NCBI GenBank assembly: GCA_003024785.1
Contig: PUQB01000107.1
Location: 291,679 to 355,678, forward strand
Direction: 5' to 3'
Length of the DNA: 64,000 nt
Source of the DNA: Selaginella tamariscina
Lineage: Eukaryota; Streptophyta; Lycopodiopsida; Selaginellales; Selaginellaceae
Shown: positions 1 to 10,834 of the stretch, in pieces
Layout of the letters: each line of letters starts with the position of its first letter
Position numbering within the stretch: the stretch's first letter is position 1
The notes under the pieces: model-generated
What the model was told of the DNA's origin: nothing
The model's input: only the letters and a program-made list of their open reading frames with translations
The model's database searches: none
Translations under genes and position numbers: made by a program

Positions 1-8
1 AGCTGAGC

Positions 9-1254
9 ATGGGTAAGAAGAAGACAGATAATGTATCCGAGGTGGATATTTTGCTGGCGGCTGCGAAGGATGAGGTGGAGCTGGACAGGCAACACAGGAG
101 CAGCAACAAAGGATACGAGGAAGAGGAAGAAGAAGATCCGACTGTTATGTTATCTGCATTTGCCCGACAAGGACAGGTCCGTGCTGCAGAATCCGTGTTC
201 TACTCGATGCCCGATTCTCGTGGAACTCTATGTCTTGGCATTTGCCCAGCAGGGCATGTGCATAAGGCTGAAGCCTTCTTTCATTCCGTTCCGGAATGGA
301 ACCATGTCTCATGGAACATCATGCTCACGATGTACGGAGCTAATGGAGAAGTCATGAAAGTGAAGCATGCCTTTGATCAGATGCAGGAGCTGAACGCTGT
401 GTCATGGAACGCAATGCTTGCAGCGTATGCCGGAAATGGCCATCTGCGGCAAGCGGAGGACCTCTTTGATATGAGAACAACACAATGTGGTGCATAGGTT
501 ATGTGCGTATACTGTTTATGCACAGAACGAGGATCTGCGACAAGCTGAGGACATCTTTGAGAAAATGCATCAAAGAAATATAATTTCCTGGACTACTGTA
601 CTGTCCGTGTATGCGAGCGAAATGGAGGCTTACAAAAAGCAAGGAAGTACTGCTACAGAATGCCGGAATGGAGCATTGTCTCCTGGAATGCTATGCTTTC
701 TGCCTTGCCCAAGCATGCGAGCCGAGCTTGTTTTTGATCAAATCCTCCCAGAGCCAGGTATTGTATCTCGGACAACAATGCTTGTGTGTTATGCGCAACA
801 GGGGCATGTCGATGAAACTTGGGATATCTTCCGTGCACTGCAAAGGAGGGACATAGTTGTGTGGAAATGCGATGCTCCTTAATGCTATGTAGCCAATGCT
901 CTAAGTCTGTTTCCTGAAATGGAAGGACATGATTCTGTCTCCTGGAACATAATGGTGTACATGTATTCCCGACACGCATGCGTCCAGTATCTGTTTGATC
1001 AAGTACCGGAGCAGAACATAGCCTCATGGACTGCATTGCTGAGTGGTTACACACATGACCAGCGGTCTCTAAAAGCAGTTGAACTCTTTAACTATGTCAA
1101 GGTTACAGCTGAGCAGTGTTTCACATGTGTTCTCCACACAGGAAACGTTCGTAAAGGGTGCGTGTGTTTCCGTTCTGCTCAAGCGCATGGAGCTTTTGTT
1201 GCAAGACAGATCCTTAAACTTGAACCAAGATTTGCCCTGCTTATGTGCTGCTAG
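9..1254 (+). pseudogene. PPR protein, frameshifted copy A
   Basis: The stretch encodes repeated ~31-35 residue units of the pentatricopeptide type (VSWNIMLTMYGANGEV, AVSWNAMLAAYAGNGHLRQA, IISWTTVLSVYA, IASWTALLSGYTHDQRSL) ending in an E-like tail (ARQILKLEPRFA). Such proteins act in chloroplasts or mitochondria in RNA editing, splicing or stability. The frame breaks near 480-500, 700 and 890, so no single product is possible as read. The first ~44 residues (MGKKKTDNVSEVDILLAAAK then a run of Glu) are not PPR and do not occur in the other copy, so the 5' end looks like a join to foreign sequence at about 138. Converges on the P450 gene. It is either a pseudogene or damaged by assembly indels. 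Confidence 0.8.
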
Positions 1255-1271
1255 CTAACACTTACACCTAA

Positions 1272-1318
1272 TGTGTGTGTGTGTGTGAGGGAGAGAAGAG
1301 AGAGAGAGAGAGAGAGAT
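1272..1318. repeat. (GT)n-(GA)n microsatellite
   Basis: A GT run followed by a GA run lies between the convergent PPR and P450 3' ends. The same compound repeat, with different run lengths, sits at the matching place in copy B (23992-24032). Confidence 0.9.
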
Positions 1319-1350
1319 ACTGGCATTTTGATCACAAGTACAATACATAC

Positions 1351-2890
1351 TCAACAGTAGACCTTGTGTGGCAAACGAGGTGTAGCTGTAACAATCAAAG
1401 GACTGGCCATGGCATTGACTCCACCAAACTTGGAGCTCATATTGAGAGTCTCGTGTCCAGGGGCGAGAGAAAGCTGGAAAGCATGTATGAAAGCAGAAAC
1501 CATAAGAGGTAGAAAACGGACAGCTAGCGGATATCCAATGCACACTCTTCTTCCGGTGGAGAAAGGCATGAACTTGGAACTCCCCACAAAGCCGATGTTT
1601 GAGTCGAATGAACCGTTCAGGGCGGAAAGTGTAAGGGTCTTCCCACAAGCTTGGATCATGAAATATGGCCCAGAAGTTGACGAAGCAGTGGTTTTGCCGG
1701 GATTTTGAAGCCGAGAAGCTGAGAGTCTTCCAAGTTGTAATGTGGTGCACCCAGTGGGATTGCTGCATGCAGCCTCATTGCCTCCTTGACGATTGCAGTC
1801 ACATATGGTAGGTTTTGTAGGTCCGAGTCTTCTACGAACCTCTTCCTCCCCACGACACTGTCAATCTCTTGCTGAGCCTCCGACATGACTTTCGGATTCT
1901 TCAGCATCTCGGCTAGTGTCCAGCCCAGTGTAGCTTCTTGTGTTGTTATGCCACCAACTATTAAGCTCTGTGTAATATATCTACGTTAACACGCACACAC
2001 ATAGACGGTGTGTATGTACTTACGTTGAGAATACCTATGATCTTCATATCCGGTAGTGAATCCTCTCCTTTAAGGGATAAGAAAACATCCAGCAAACACT
2101 TGGGCTCTCCATCGTCAGACTCGAGTAGATTTCTCCGGTGCTGGTGCAGTTTGTTCATGAGAAACTCCTGAAAGGGCGGCATGAGTTCTTCTAAAAACTT
2201 CTTCCTCCTCCCTGCAAGTCGAATTTCATAAGCGGCGGCCACAGGTCACCCACATTCAGCCTGGTGTACTCTGCTTCAAGGGATCTCAAGACCGATACCA
2301 AGAACTCGGCTTCGTCCTCGTCCGTCCCTGTGCTCTGCCGCCTTCCGAACAGGGTCAGGAAAGTAGAGTTGGCAAGCACCTTGTGTAAGAACACATTCAG
2401 GTTGAGTGACTTGTCCGCTCCAAGAACATCCTGTTTATCTCCCTGTGAACTTCACTATTTCTCACTCCAGCAAGTGCATTCATTCTTGAACTAGTGAAAG
2501 CGTGGACAGAGCATACCTTCTTCATCTTCTTTAGAACCTCCCCGTCCGCTGTGGTATGTCATTGAAGCCGAAGCTGAGAAACTCAAAGAAGGAGATAGGT
2601 GGCCTGTATGCAAAGTCCGCGGAGCTTGAGAAGCTCCTCGGCAGCGTCTGTGTTACTCAACACAACAGTTGGGACCATTCCCAGCTTAATCATGAACACG
2701 GGACCGTATTCAACTGAGAGTTTAGTGTAAAACTCGTGTAATGGGAGTCTTACCGAGGGTAAGGAGCCTAAGATTGGCCATGAAATGGACCAGGAGGGAG
2801 TGGAAGATGGATATGTTTGTTGGTGCTTGGAGAAAGGAGAGACATAAGAAAGACGATTATCAAAGGGATTAAAATGTAAAGTACAAACAT
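1351..2890 (-). pseudogene. Cytochrome P450, frameshifted copy A
   Basis: A P450 monooxygenase gene of A-type (CYP71-clan-like) character; the family oxidises small molecules at the ER surface with electrons from P450 reductase. The start at 2890 gives a membrane anchor (MFVLYILIPLIIVFLMSLLS) and the proline hinge PLPPGPF. The heme loop FSTGRRVCIG, the K-helix EAMRLH (ExxR) and PERF are present, and the C-terminus (VTATPRLPHKVYC, stop at 1351) is intact. A 56-bp intron (1968-2023) has GT/AG ends. Against copy B there are small deletions near 2781, 2553 and 2625, so the frame breaks right after the hinge. Family-level naming is not possible from sequence alone. The I-helix reads GGITTQEAT, without the usual acidic residue before the threonine. 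Confidence 0.85.
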
Positions 2891-4334
2891 TGATTTAATT
2901 GTGTTAAGTTGTTGATTTAAAGCACAAATGTTAACATCAAGTGTCAAATTATTTCTCTTACGTAATAACAGTTGCACAAAATTCTTGATCGTACCTGTTG
3001 AATATATATATATATTTAGGAATGGCTGTTTCACCAGCTAAGATTCGAGGGGGACTGCCAACATTGAAGCAATCGATAAAACAAGAAACATCTCAATCAT
3101 TGTATCTGCATACAATATATCTACACGTACATTTCCAAGAGCAAATTACAGATTTCAACTTAAAGAGGTAACATTGAAAATGTACAAGTGTGTGCGAACG
3201 ATTTCATTACTCAAAAAACTCAAAATGTAAACATATATTTTTAATATTTTTATTTTTAGTAGATCATGCCATTTACTCCAAAATTATATCATAAGATGAG
3301 GAATCCACAAGCTTATTATTTTAAATTTCTTTCATAATCTCATATGAGATACAATTGAATACAACTATAATCATGTTAGTTAAGTTAGTTAATTTAAATA
3401 CAGAATGCGTGTTAATAATTAACTAAGGTTTCATGTTATATTTTATTTAAATTAAGGACTTAATTTACCAATACAAATAACTTAATGTCATTTGTAACTA
3501 GCGTCATCAAAATAATGCGAATATTAAACAATATTTTAATTATATTATATAAAGTGCACACTGACAACCAATTAAGATTTCATATTATACTTGTTCAAAT
3601 CTAAGAATTTGAATTCAATAATATAATTAGCCTAATGTCATTTGTAACTAGCATCATCAAAATAATATAAATATCAAATAATATTTCAAGTACATTGCAC
3701 CTTCGAACTAACCACTCAACATATTAATCATATGTTAATACCTGACTTTTGTTATATCATAAGTTTAACACCATAATTTGCTTCTTAAATTACACTTTCA
3801 AAAACATGTATTATAATGAGAACTTATTTTACACTTTATGTTTGAAAGTAATTTTCATTTTTATGTTTAAATATGCCCCTTTTTAAGTCAAAGATGCACA
3901 TTTGAACATAAGTCTTTCCCCGTTTGAATAGCATTGCCGAAAATGACATTGAATTTTGACTTAAGTTAAAACTTCATAAACATTTTTTGCTCTCAAATCA
4001 TGTGTTATTCCAATTTCATACACTTTAAATAAAAAGAAAAATTTTCAATAATGTGTAAACTTAGCATATCACATGATCCACTTTATAAAACTTAATTTGT
4101 AAGCCATAATAAACTAACTTGCCATGTCTTGTGGAAATGTATACTATGTTAACTTGCACAAACATAAGGTAAAGTAATATGAACAATAGTAAGGTAAAAT
4201 AACTTGGCATGTGACTTAAAAGTTGCATTCTGAGTGCTAGCCTTGACATTAGAGTCCATAACCTACACCTTCTTACCAAGCATGTGTTTTAAAGAGTTAT
4301 ATATCTTAAGATCAAAAGTGTTTTCTAAAGAGTT
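2891..4334. other. AT-rich intergenic DNA
   Basis: After the duplicated P450 upstream flank ends at about 3145, this stretch is AT-rich, with no coding region I can support. Two diverged direct repeats occur around 3400-3700 (shared phrase atgtcatttgtaactagc, about 155 bp apart), probably decayed repeat DNA. Confidence 0.6.
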
Positions 4335-4485
4335 ATAGATCTTAGGACCAACTCTTTATGTAAAATTCAGACGTGTTAGTCAAAAGTGATAGAGTACTTT
4401 AAGAATTTAGAACTAATTAAACCCTAAAAACACACTACACTTTAGGTAGTCCTACTGACCGCAGAGAATAGACTCCGATATCAAT
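4335..4485 (-). mobile_element. Leader and primer-binding site of a decayed chromovirus
   Basis: This matches the untranslated leader of the younger element (about 15650-15798), including the phrase gtcctactgaccgcagagaa. The primer-binding site equivalent is at 4471-4483 (minus strand TGATATCGGAGTC; the younger copy has TGGTATCGGAGC, close to the initiator-Met tRNA complement). The rest of the element it belonged to is missing to the left. Confidence 0.65.
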
Positions 4486-6537
4486 TTTTAGAATTTTAAC
4501 CTAAAGGGCTAACACATGGTAACACGTGGTTGCCAAGTGGTATCCAACATCAATACCCTATGTGAGCAACGCCAAGTCTTCCAAGACAACCCCTAGAGCC
4601 TGACTCAGATGCCTAAATAACACAAGACTTCTTAAGTTTTCTAAAATGACTAGACCTAGATAATCTAAGTAGACTTTAGGGTTTTGCCCTAAATAAAAAA
4701 CTTAAACAAGCTCATGTCCCAACCCCATTAATGAGACATACTTTACACATATCCCTATGATAGAGCCAAGGCATCATGACTTACCCCTTATCAGGAAGTA
4801 CAACTCCTTTAAGGTGATAAGGGGTGCCCTGAACCACAACTAACCCTTAAGGGTTTTAGTGGTTAAGTCATACCTTAGTCTAAGATTAGTAAAGACATGA
4901 ATGTGCACCATAGGTGAACACAAGTGTTCTGCTAAGCAAACTCCCCAAGGTTAAGTTTAATAACCTTAAGTACACAACCTCATAAGTGTTTCACGAAAGG
5001 GCTCTTATTAATGAGCTTAAGTTGTTCAACCCTTGGATCCTAAGAAGAACACCCCTTAACCACGTGTGCCAATAACACACCTAGTTAGAGACCTAACCTC
5101 TCTTGAGCTGATGCCCAAAGCTTAGCACCCTGATGTAAGCATATGTATGCCTACTTATTGGAGTACTCAACCCCTCAGCATTAACCCCATCAGACAACCT
5201 CAAAAGTTGTGCCTTAGGTGTTGTACTATGTGTCATCTAGCCTAGTGTTACATCTTCATGTGACATTGTTTTCTAAATGTGGGCTGTTATTCCATAGTCC
5301 CTTAGGTTCAAGAGTTGCACCAGGTGCCATGAATATGGCTCTCCAATGCCAACTCTAGAACCCCTTTATGATCCCTTAGGAACTCGGTAAGGAAAACATG
5401 AAGGTGCCTTGCTTAGTTGTGAGTGCTGCTCTTAGTTCGATATGAAGGAGGAGGCTAGAGACAAGCTTCAACCTCTGACCCTTGGAACATGTAGTATGAT
5501 AAGACCTTTAAGGCATGGATTCACCAATGTTAAATATAAGCTACCCCGAAGGTGGGATGTACCCCTATTATTTGGAAGTTGAAGTGGCACAACATAGAGT
5601 TGTGCCTTGAAGACACGCTTGCACCAGTAAAAGAATAACAAGTTCCAAGAACTCTCATACATGTATTAATTAATATATGTGACAAAGCCCCCACCCCTTA
5701 TTTTTCTATTTATGTAAGTGGGTTGGCATGAAATCTCATTCCTAATGGGAACATACTTGGTGAGTTTAATTAACGACCCATTGACCCCTAAACCCTAACT
5801 TGTTAAACCTAGGGGTATTTTAAACATATTTGACATGTTGAACTCACTGGAACTAACCATTAGCCCAACCAAGACACAAAAAATGAGGGTAAAAGTTTTT
5901 TAGAAGGTAAGTGCTACCTTCACTTAGAGTTTTTCGAGATATCTAAAGACAACTGGCCGGACTACCCTTAAACACTTAAGTGCACTAAGCAGGGTTACAT
6001 CTAGGGCTTGTTAACATAGTTCAGTAGGTAATAATAATTAATGTCCAAAGTAAAGAGGAGTCATAGTAAAAATTATGATACATGAACTCTCATTACACAT
6101 ACTTTACATTATTTATGTGATGGAGAGACCCCCCACGATTTTCCTATTTTAATAAGTGGGTTGGCATGGAGTTCTAGCCCTTAAAGTTTTATATTGAGAC
6201 TCTTGACCTATCTCTACCTCATACCCCTACTCGAGGGGGGTTGGGGAGAGTGATTAGGTCAACCCTAGGGGTTCCTAACCCAAACCGACAAGTCAGAGTT
6301 AATTAGTAAACCTATAGGGACCTAATTGAGGCATAAAAACCAAGGGAAGAGTTTTTTAAAAGGTAAATATTATCTTCGCCTAAAGGTATCTAGTGATAGC
6401 CATTTGGACTACCCCTAAACACCTAAGTGCACTAAGTGGTGATGTTTCTCATTATATCTAAGGTTTGTCACATAACTCGATAAGTAACAATAATCAACTC
6501 CAAAGTAAAAGTAAAGGTCATACTAAAAAATTATAAC
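4486..6537 (-). mobile_element. Decayed chromovirus LTR with partial internal duplication
   Basis: It aligns in pieces with the LTRs at 9531-10468 and 15799-16612 and with the solo LTR at 30949-32315. The expected TG start is decayed (TTTTAGA) and it ends near TTATAACA at about 6537. The 3' half is present twice, at about 5648-6080 and 6083-6537. The leader and primer site lie on its left and 3'-end internal sequence on its right, so one LTR is bounded by internal sequence on both sides, as in a recombined tandem pair. Confidence 0.6.
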
Positions 6538-9530
6538 ACTCTTTTCACCTTTGAAAATATCAACGTCTTCATTGACGGATATCTCTAACTCCAAGATTAT
6601 ATTAAGTTAGGAAAATTAACCAAAAACTAACATAAGCACTCTATGCAAAGTCAGCAAAAATTCACACAGTCTACATACCTTTTGCTTTATGCAACACCAA
6701 ATACTCCAAAACCGTTGTTTACTAAGCTATTAACTCAGCTATCAAAGGCACCACTTGCAACATAAAATCACCTGGAGATTTTTGCAAGTCTACAAAGTTT
6801 GTCACTGAAAAAAGATGCCATTTAAGTTCCCTTTGTAACAGAGTTCACTGAACTGCTACATCGAGCGTAAGATGTTGCTCATCAAGCAATCATTGTAGCA
6901 CAAGAAAGATATCATCAGTAATATGATAAGCATCGACATGATGCAGAGTATCATGTTGAAGATATGGTTCAAGTAACTCTCTCAAGGAAGTTTCTATCTC
7001 ATTATGTAGGTCCATACGAGGTGGTGAAAGTTGGTAACGTGGCCTATAGGTTAGATCTTCCTCAAAAGTTGAGAACAATACATAATGTGTTTCATGTCAA
7101 TTTGCTTGAACCATTTCATAAAGATGAAAAACATCCGAAAAAAATATGAAAACTAATTGAATATGAAGGAGTTCGAAGTTGAGTCAATTTTGAATACAAA
7201 ATATATTAAACATCGAGGATCACAAAAATAAGTGGGAATATCTTGTTAAATAAAAAGGTTACATGGCATGCGAGTTGACGTGGGAACCATTAAAGAATTT
7301 ACAAAATGCGATGGGGTTAATGAATGAGTTAGAGGTGAGGTCTCAAGCTGATTGTAATAAAAGTTAAGGAATAAAGTAAGGCTTTTATTTCTTGTTACCT
7401 AAGGGTTGACATATAATATTAACTAGAAACTTCTGATATAAATTTTAGTTCAAGTAAAGAAATTAATTAACTTGTTGTATGTGTCACGCTTTGAGAAATA
7501 CCACCCTTATTCCTAATTAACACTTCCATTAAGCTACATCCAATCGCAGTGTGTGTCAAGTTGTTATAATGTATCTCAACCATATCCAAGGGTTCAACCC
7601 AATCAAGTTGATCACCTTGAACATAACATTTAAGATGTCCTCGATTTGCTGATTCACCCTCCCCATTTGACCATTTATTTATGGGTGGTAAGCCGTACTA
7701 AACTTCAGCATCATACCATACTACTTAAATAATGTTTCTCAAAACTTTTCCATAAATCAAGGATCTTGATCCGAGATAATCATTTTTGGTAGTCCACACA
7801 CTCTTACTATGTCATAGAAAAACAACTTTGCTATTTGTTTTACATTCACCGTCTATACATTTGGAATGAAATGAGCAACCTTTGAAAACATATCAACTAG
7901 GGAATCAAAACCATGAGATTTTAACAATCTCGTGATAAAGTCTAAAATAACACTTTAGAATGGATGCTCTGGAATTAGTATATAATGCAACTTCCTAGCT
8001 CGTTTTTGCAACTGACTCTTCACTTGTTGACATGTGGAGACATACTCAACAACATTTTATATCATTCCTAGAGCACGTATCTTATACCTTCCACCATGTC
8101 CTGCTAGAAGAACATCGTGATGTTCCCTTAAGATTCTTTGCCTCCATGTCCTTTCTGGGACATAAAGTCTTTTCTTTTTATAATAGAAAACCCCATCTTG
8201 TACTACAAAATGTACCTGTTTGAGTGCATATATTCATCTTTCCATATCTACTAGAATGTCACCATCTATTCGTATTTGATGAACATGTTTCTACTCTAAG
8301 ACACTTGAAGACCATATTTGCTTCCCCACCGCTGTCTGAATGTTGTTGTTGTTGCTGCCCTCCTCAACATTGGTACCAATATAATACAAAGATGACTTCT
8401 TCTACAAAATGCATTAGTTATCACATTGTTTTTTCCCGCCTTATGTTAAAATCGAGCTAACTTCTACTATCATCTAGTATAATTTGGTAATAACTTTGGC
8501 AATGTTTCAAAGTATCTTAGAGTTACACTATCTATCCAAACCACTATACCATGATTTGAAAAATAATTGTGCCAATACTCTAAGGAAGCAATAATAGCAT
8601 ACATTTCTTTTTTGTGAATAGGCCATCGAGCATGCAACTTCTTCGAGAAAAAGAACATTGAATGTCCTTCTTGCTGCAATACACCACCAATCACAAAGTC
8701 GGATGCATCACACTCTACCTTAAATGGATCTTCAAAAATTGGCAACTGCAACACATGTTCAAAAAGATAGCTTCTTTGAGTTTCACAAATGCTCGTTGGC
8801 ACTCTAAAGTCCAATGCCACGAAATGTTCTTCGTGAGATCTATCAATAGCACTGCTATCTCTGAGTAATCTTTTATGAATCTATGGTAATACCCTATCAA
8901 AATAAGAAATGATCTAACTTCATGCATGTATTTCAAGATCGACCACTCAGTAATAACTTGTACCTTCTTCGTATCCATTACAACTGTCCCACCTAAGATC
9001 GAGCGTCCTAAAAAATCTATCTTGGTTTAATCAAATTCACTCTTGGTTCTCCCTTAATCTTTAAAACATTTTTTAAGTGTCTTGCATGTTCCTCAATTAT
9101 TGCACTAAAAATTAGAATATCATTAATATATACCACTACGAACTCGTCTAAATAGTCTCTAAAGACATTATTTATCATTGTGCAAAATGTTGTTAAAGCA
9201 TTGCACAATCCAAATGGCATGACTAAAAACTTGAACGATCCATAACACAATTGAAAAACAATTTTTTTTAATATCATTTTGCTACCCGAATTTAATGGTA
9301 CATGAATCTCAAGTCTATCCTTGAAAAATACTTCACTTTTAATAACTATCAAACAAGTCATTTACTTTTGAAGAAAGTACGTATTTTTGATGGTTATTGC
9401 TCAATAATAATCCACACACATTCACAGTACTATCTTTTTTCATTACAAATAGGATCGGTGCAACAGATGATGATTGACTAGGTTGAATATGTCTTTAAAT
9501 CAATTCCATCAATTGTCTCTTCAATTCTAT
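6538..9530 (-). mobile_element. Decayed chromovirus internal region (left part)
   Basis: This is collinear, with heavy decay, with 10469-13530 of the younger element: 3' untranslated part, integrase, RNase H (DASDFVIGGVLQQEGH at about 8700) and reverse transcriptase. The polymerase box reads VVVYINDILIF, so one of the two catalytic aspartates is Asn. Frames are broken throughout. The interval at about 6801-7484 is inverted (listed separately). The remainder of the same element resumes at 16613 after the younger insertion. Confidence 0.85.
6801..7484 (+). mobile_element. Inverted integrase C-terminus/chromodomain segment
   Basis: Within an element otherwise on the minus strand, this segment reads on the plus strand. 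It encodes the integrase C-terminal GPY-type part (SRKFLSHYVGPYEVVKVG, then FHVNLLEPFHKD) and a degraded chromodomain (LTWEPLKNLQNAM near 7270-7320). It corresponds to the reverse complement of about 10730-11425 in the younger element. Sequence on both sides stays collinear with that element, so it is a clean internal inversion. Confidence 0.8.
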
Positions 9531-10468
9531 TGTCAGAGTTTTTACCTAGAGCCACAAAGGCGGCTTGCCAAGTGCCAACCCTGGAATCCCCTCTTTAAAA
9601 CCCCACAAAATCTGGTAAAGTAACCCATATTAGGAACCCAACCCTTAGGAACTTAAGCCCCTAGCTGACCAAGTCCACAACGAGGCTCGCCTTGTGAATC
9701 AGGACACGCAGACTAGCTGAGCTACCGGTATTGTTCTAGCTTGGTGTGGTTGAGGCGGCCGGAGCAAGGCCTCAACCACTAGTTTTGCGGAATGTGAACT
9801 CAGGCAACGCCTTTGAGCTTGCGAGCAGGTTTTCAGCCAAGGAATCTGACTAACTCCTTGGAAGTGACGTACTCTCGTCACAAAGGCGCGATCCTGCCAA
9901 CATAAGGATAGTCTAACCCAAAGGTGGGATGTACCCTTGTTATATGAAGTTAGGGCGGCACAACAGAGGGTTGCGCCTTGACGACACAAGCTTAGCTTGC
10001 ACCGGTAGGAGGTTAACGAGCTCTCTTTTGAACCCAGGAAGCCTCACTACATATACTCTACCTTATTTATGTGACGGACCCCCCCCCCCCTGTTTACCTA
10101 AGAGTAAGTGGGCTGGCACGGAAATGCCAGCCCTTAGAGAAAATGGTTGTCCTAACCTAACCCTAAACCTAACCCCTAGGGGGGGGTTTAGGGTGTGGGG
10201 TTAGGGCAACCCTAGGACCCTTATTTTGACAAGCTATACTTTGCATGAACCCTAACCTGGAACGTCAAAACGGGGGAGAGTTTCTAGAAAAGTTCTAGCT
10301 TCGCCTAGAGTTTCCTGCAAATACCTAATGACACCCGGGACCATCACTAGATACCCAAGTGCACTAAACGGGCCTGTTTCCTACTACATCTAGGGTTCGT
10401 CACACAACTCGGTAAGTAACAACAGTCAAACCCCAAAGTAAAGGGTCGAGTCATAGTAAAAAATGACA
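9531..10468 (-). repeat. 3' LTR of nested chromovirus
   Basis: 938 bp, TGTCA...TGACA. It aligns along its length with 15799-16612, the other LTR, which lacks about 120 bp. It contains telomere-like CCCTAA/TTAGGG motifs in opposed orientation at about 10143-10220. Confidence 0.9.
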
Positions 10469-10482
10469 CACTCCCCGCCTTT
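10469..10482 (-). other. Polypurine tract of nested chromovirus
   Basis: On the minus strand AAAGGCGGGGAGTG lies directly before the 3' LTR, where plus-strand DNA synthesis is primed in this class. Confidence 0.7.
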
Positions 10483-10834
10483 GAAAATGTCAACGTCCTC
10501 GTTGACGTCTAACTCCAAGACTAGACTAGGTTAGGAAAAATAACCAAAACTAACATAATCACTCTATGCGGAGTCAGCAAAAAGTTCACAAGTTTTATTA
10601 CCCCCCTTGCATTACGCGAAGCCAATACTTCAGAACCGTCGTTCACAGTGAGACCAGCTGCCGGAGGCACCACCTGCGACAAGAAGTCATTTGGAGACCT
10701 TTTGCACGTCTGCAAAGTCTGTCACCCGACACAAACAAGTTAGTTAATTTCTTTAATTAACTAGAATTTATATTGGAGGCCTCTAGTTAATGTTGTCTGT
10801 CGGCCCCTAGGTTAAGAAGAAATAACTTTATTTC

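Larger units (their letters stand above)
140..3145. repeat. Segmental duplication, copy A (PPR + P450)
   Basis: This block is nearly the same as 22857-25888. Both contain, in the same order, the 3' part of a PPR gene (+), a short GT/GA microsatellite, and a P450 gene (-) with its upstream flank. Differences are mostly 1-5 bp indels, with few substitutions. The left junction is sharp: before about 138 the two copies are unrelated. The right junction fades around the motif acaagaaacatctcaatcat. Copies lie in direct orientation about 22.7 kb apart with mobile elements between them. Confidence 0.9.

Noticed and set aside
653-1054. Open minus-strand frame across the PPR gene
   Set aside because: Shadow of the PPR coding sequence; no family features of its own.
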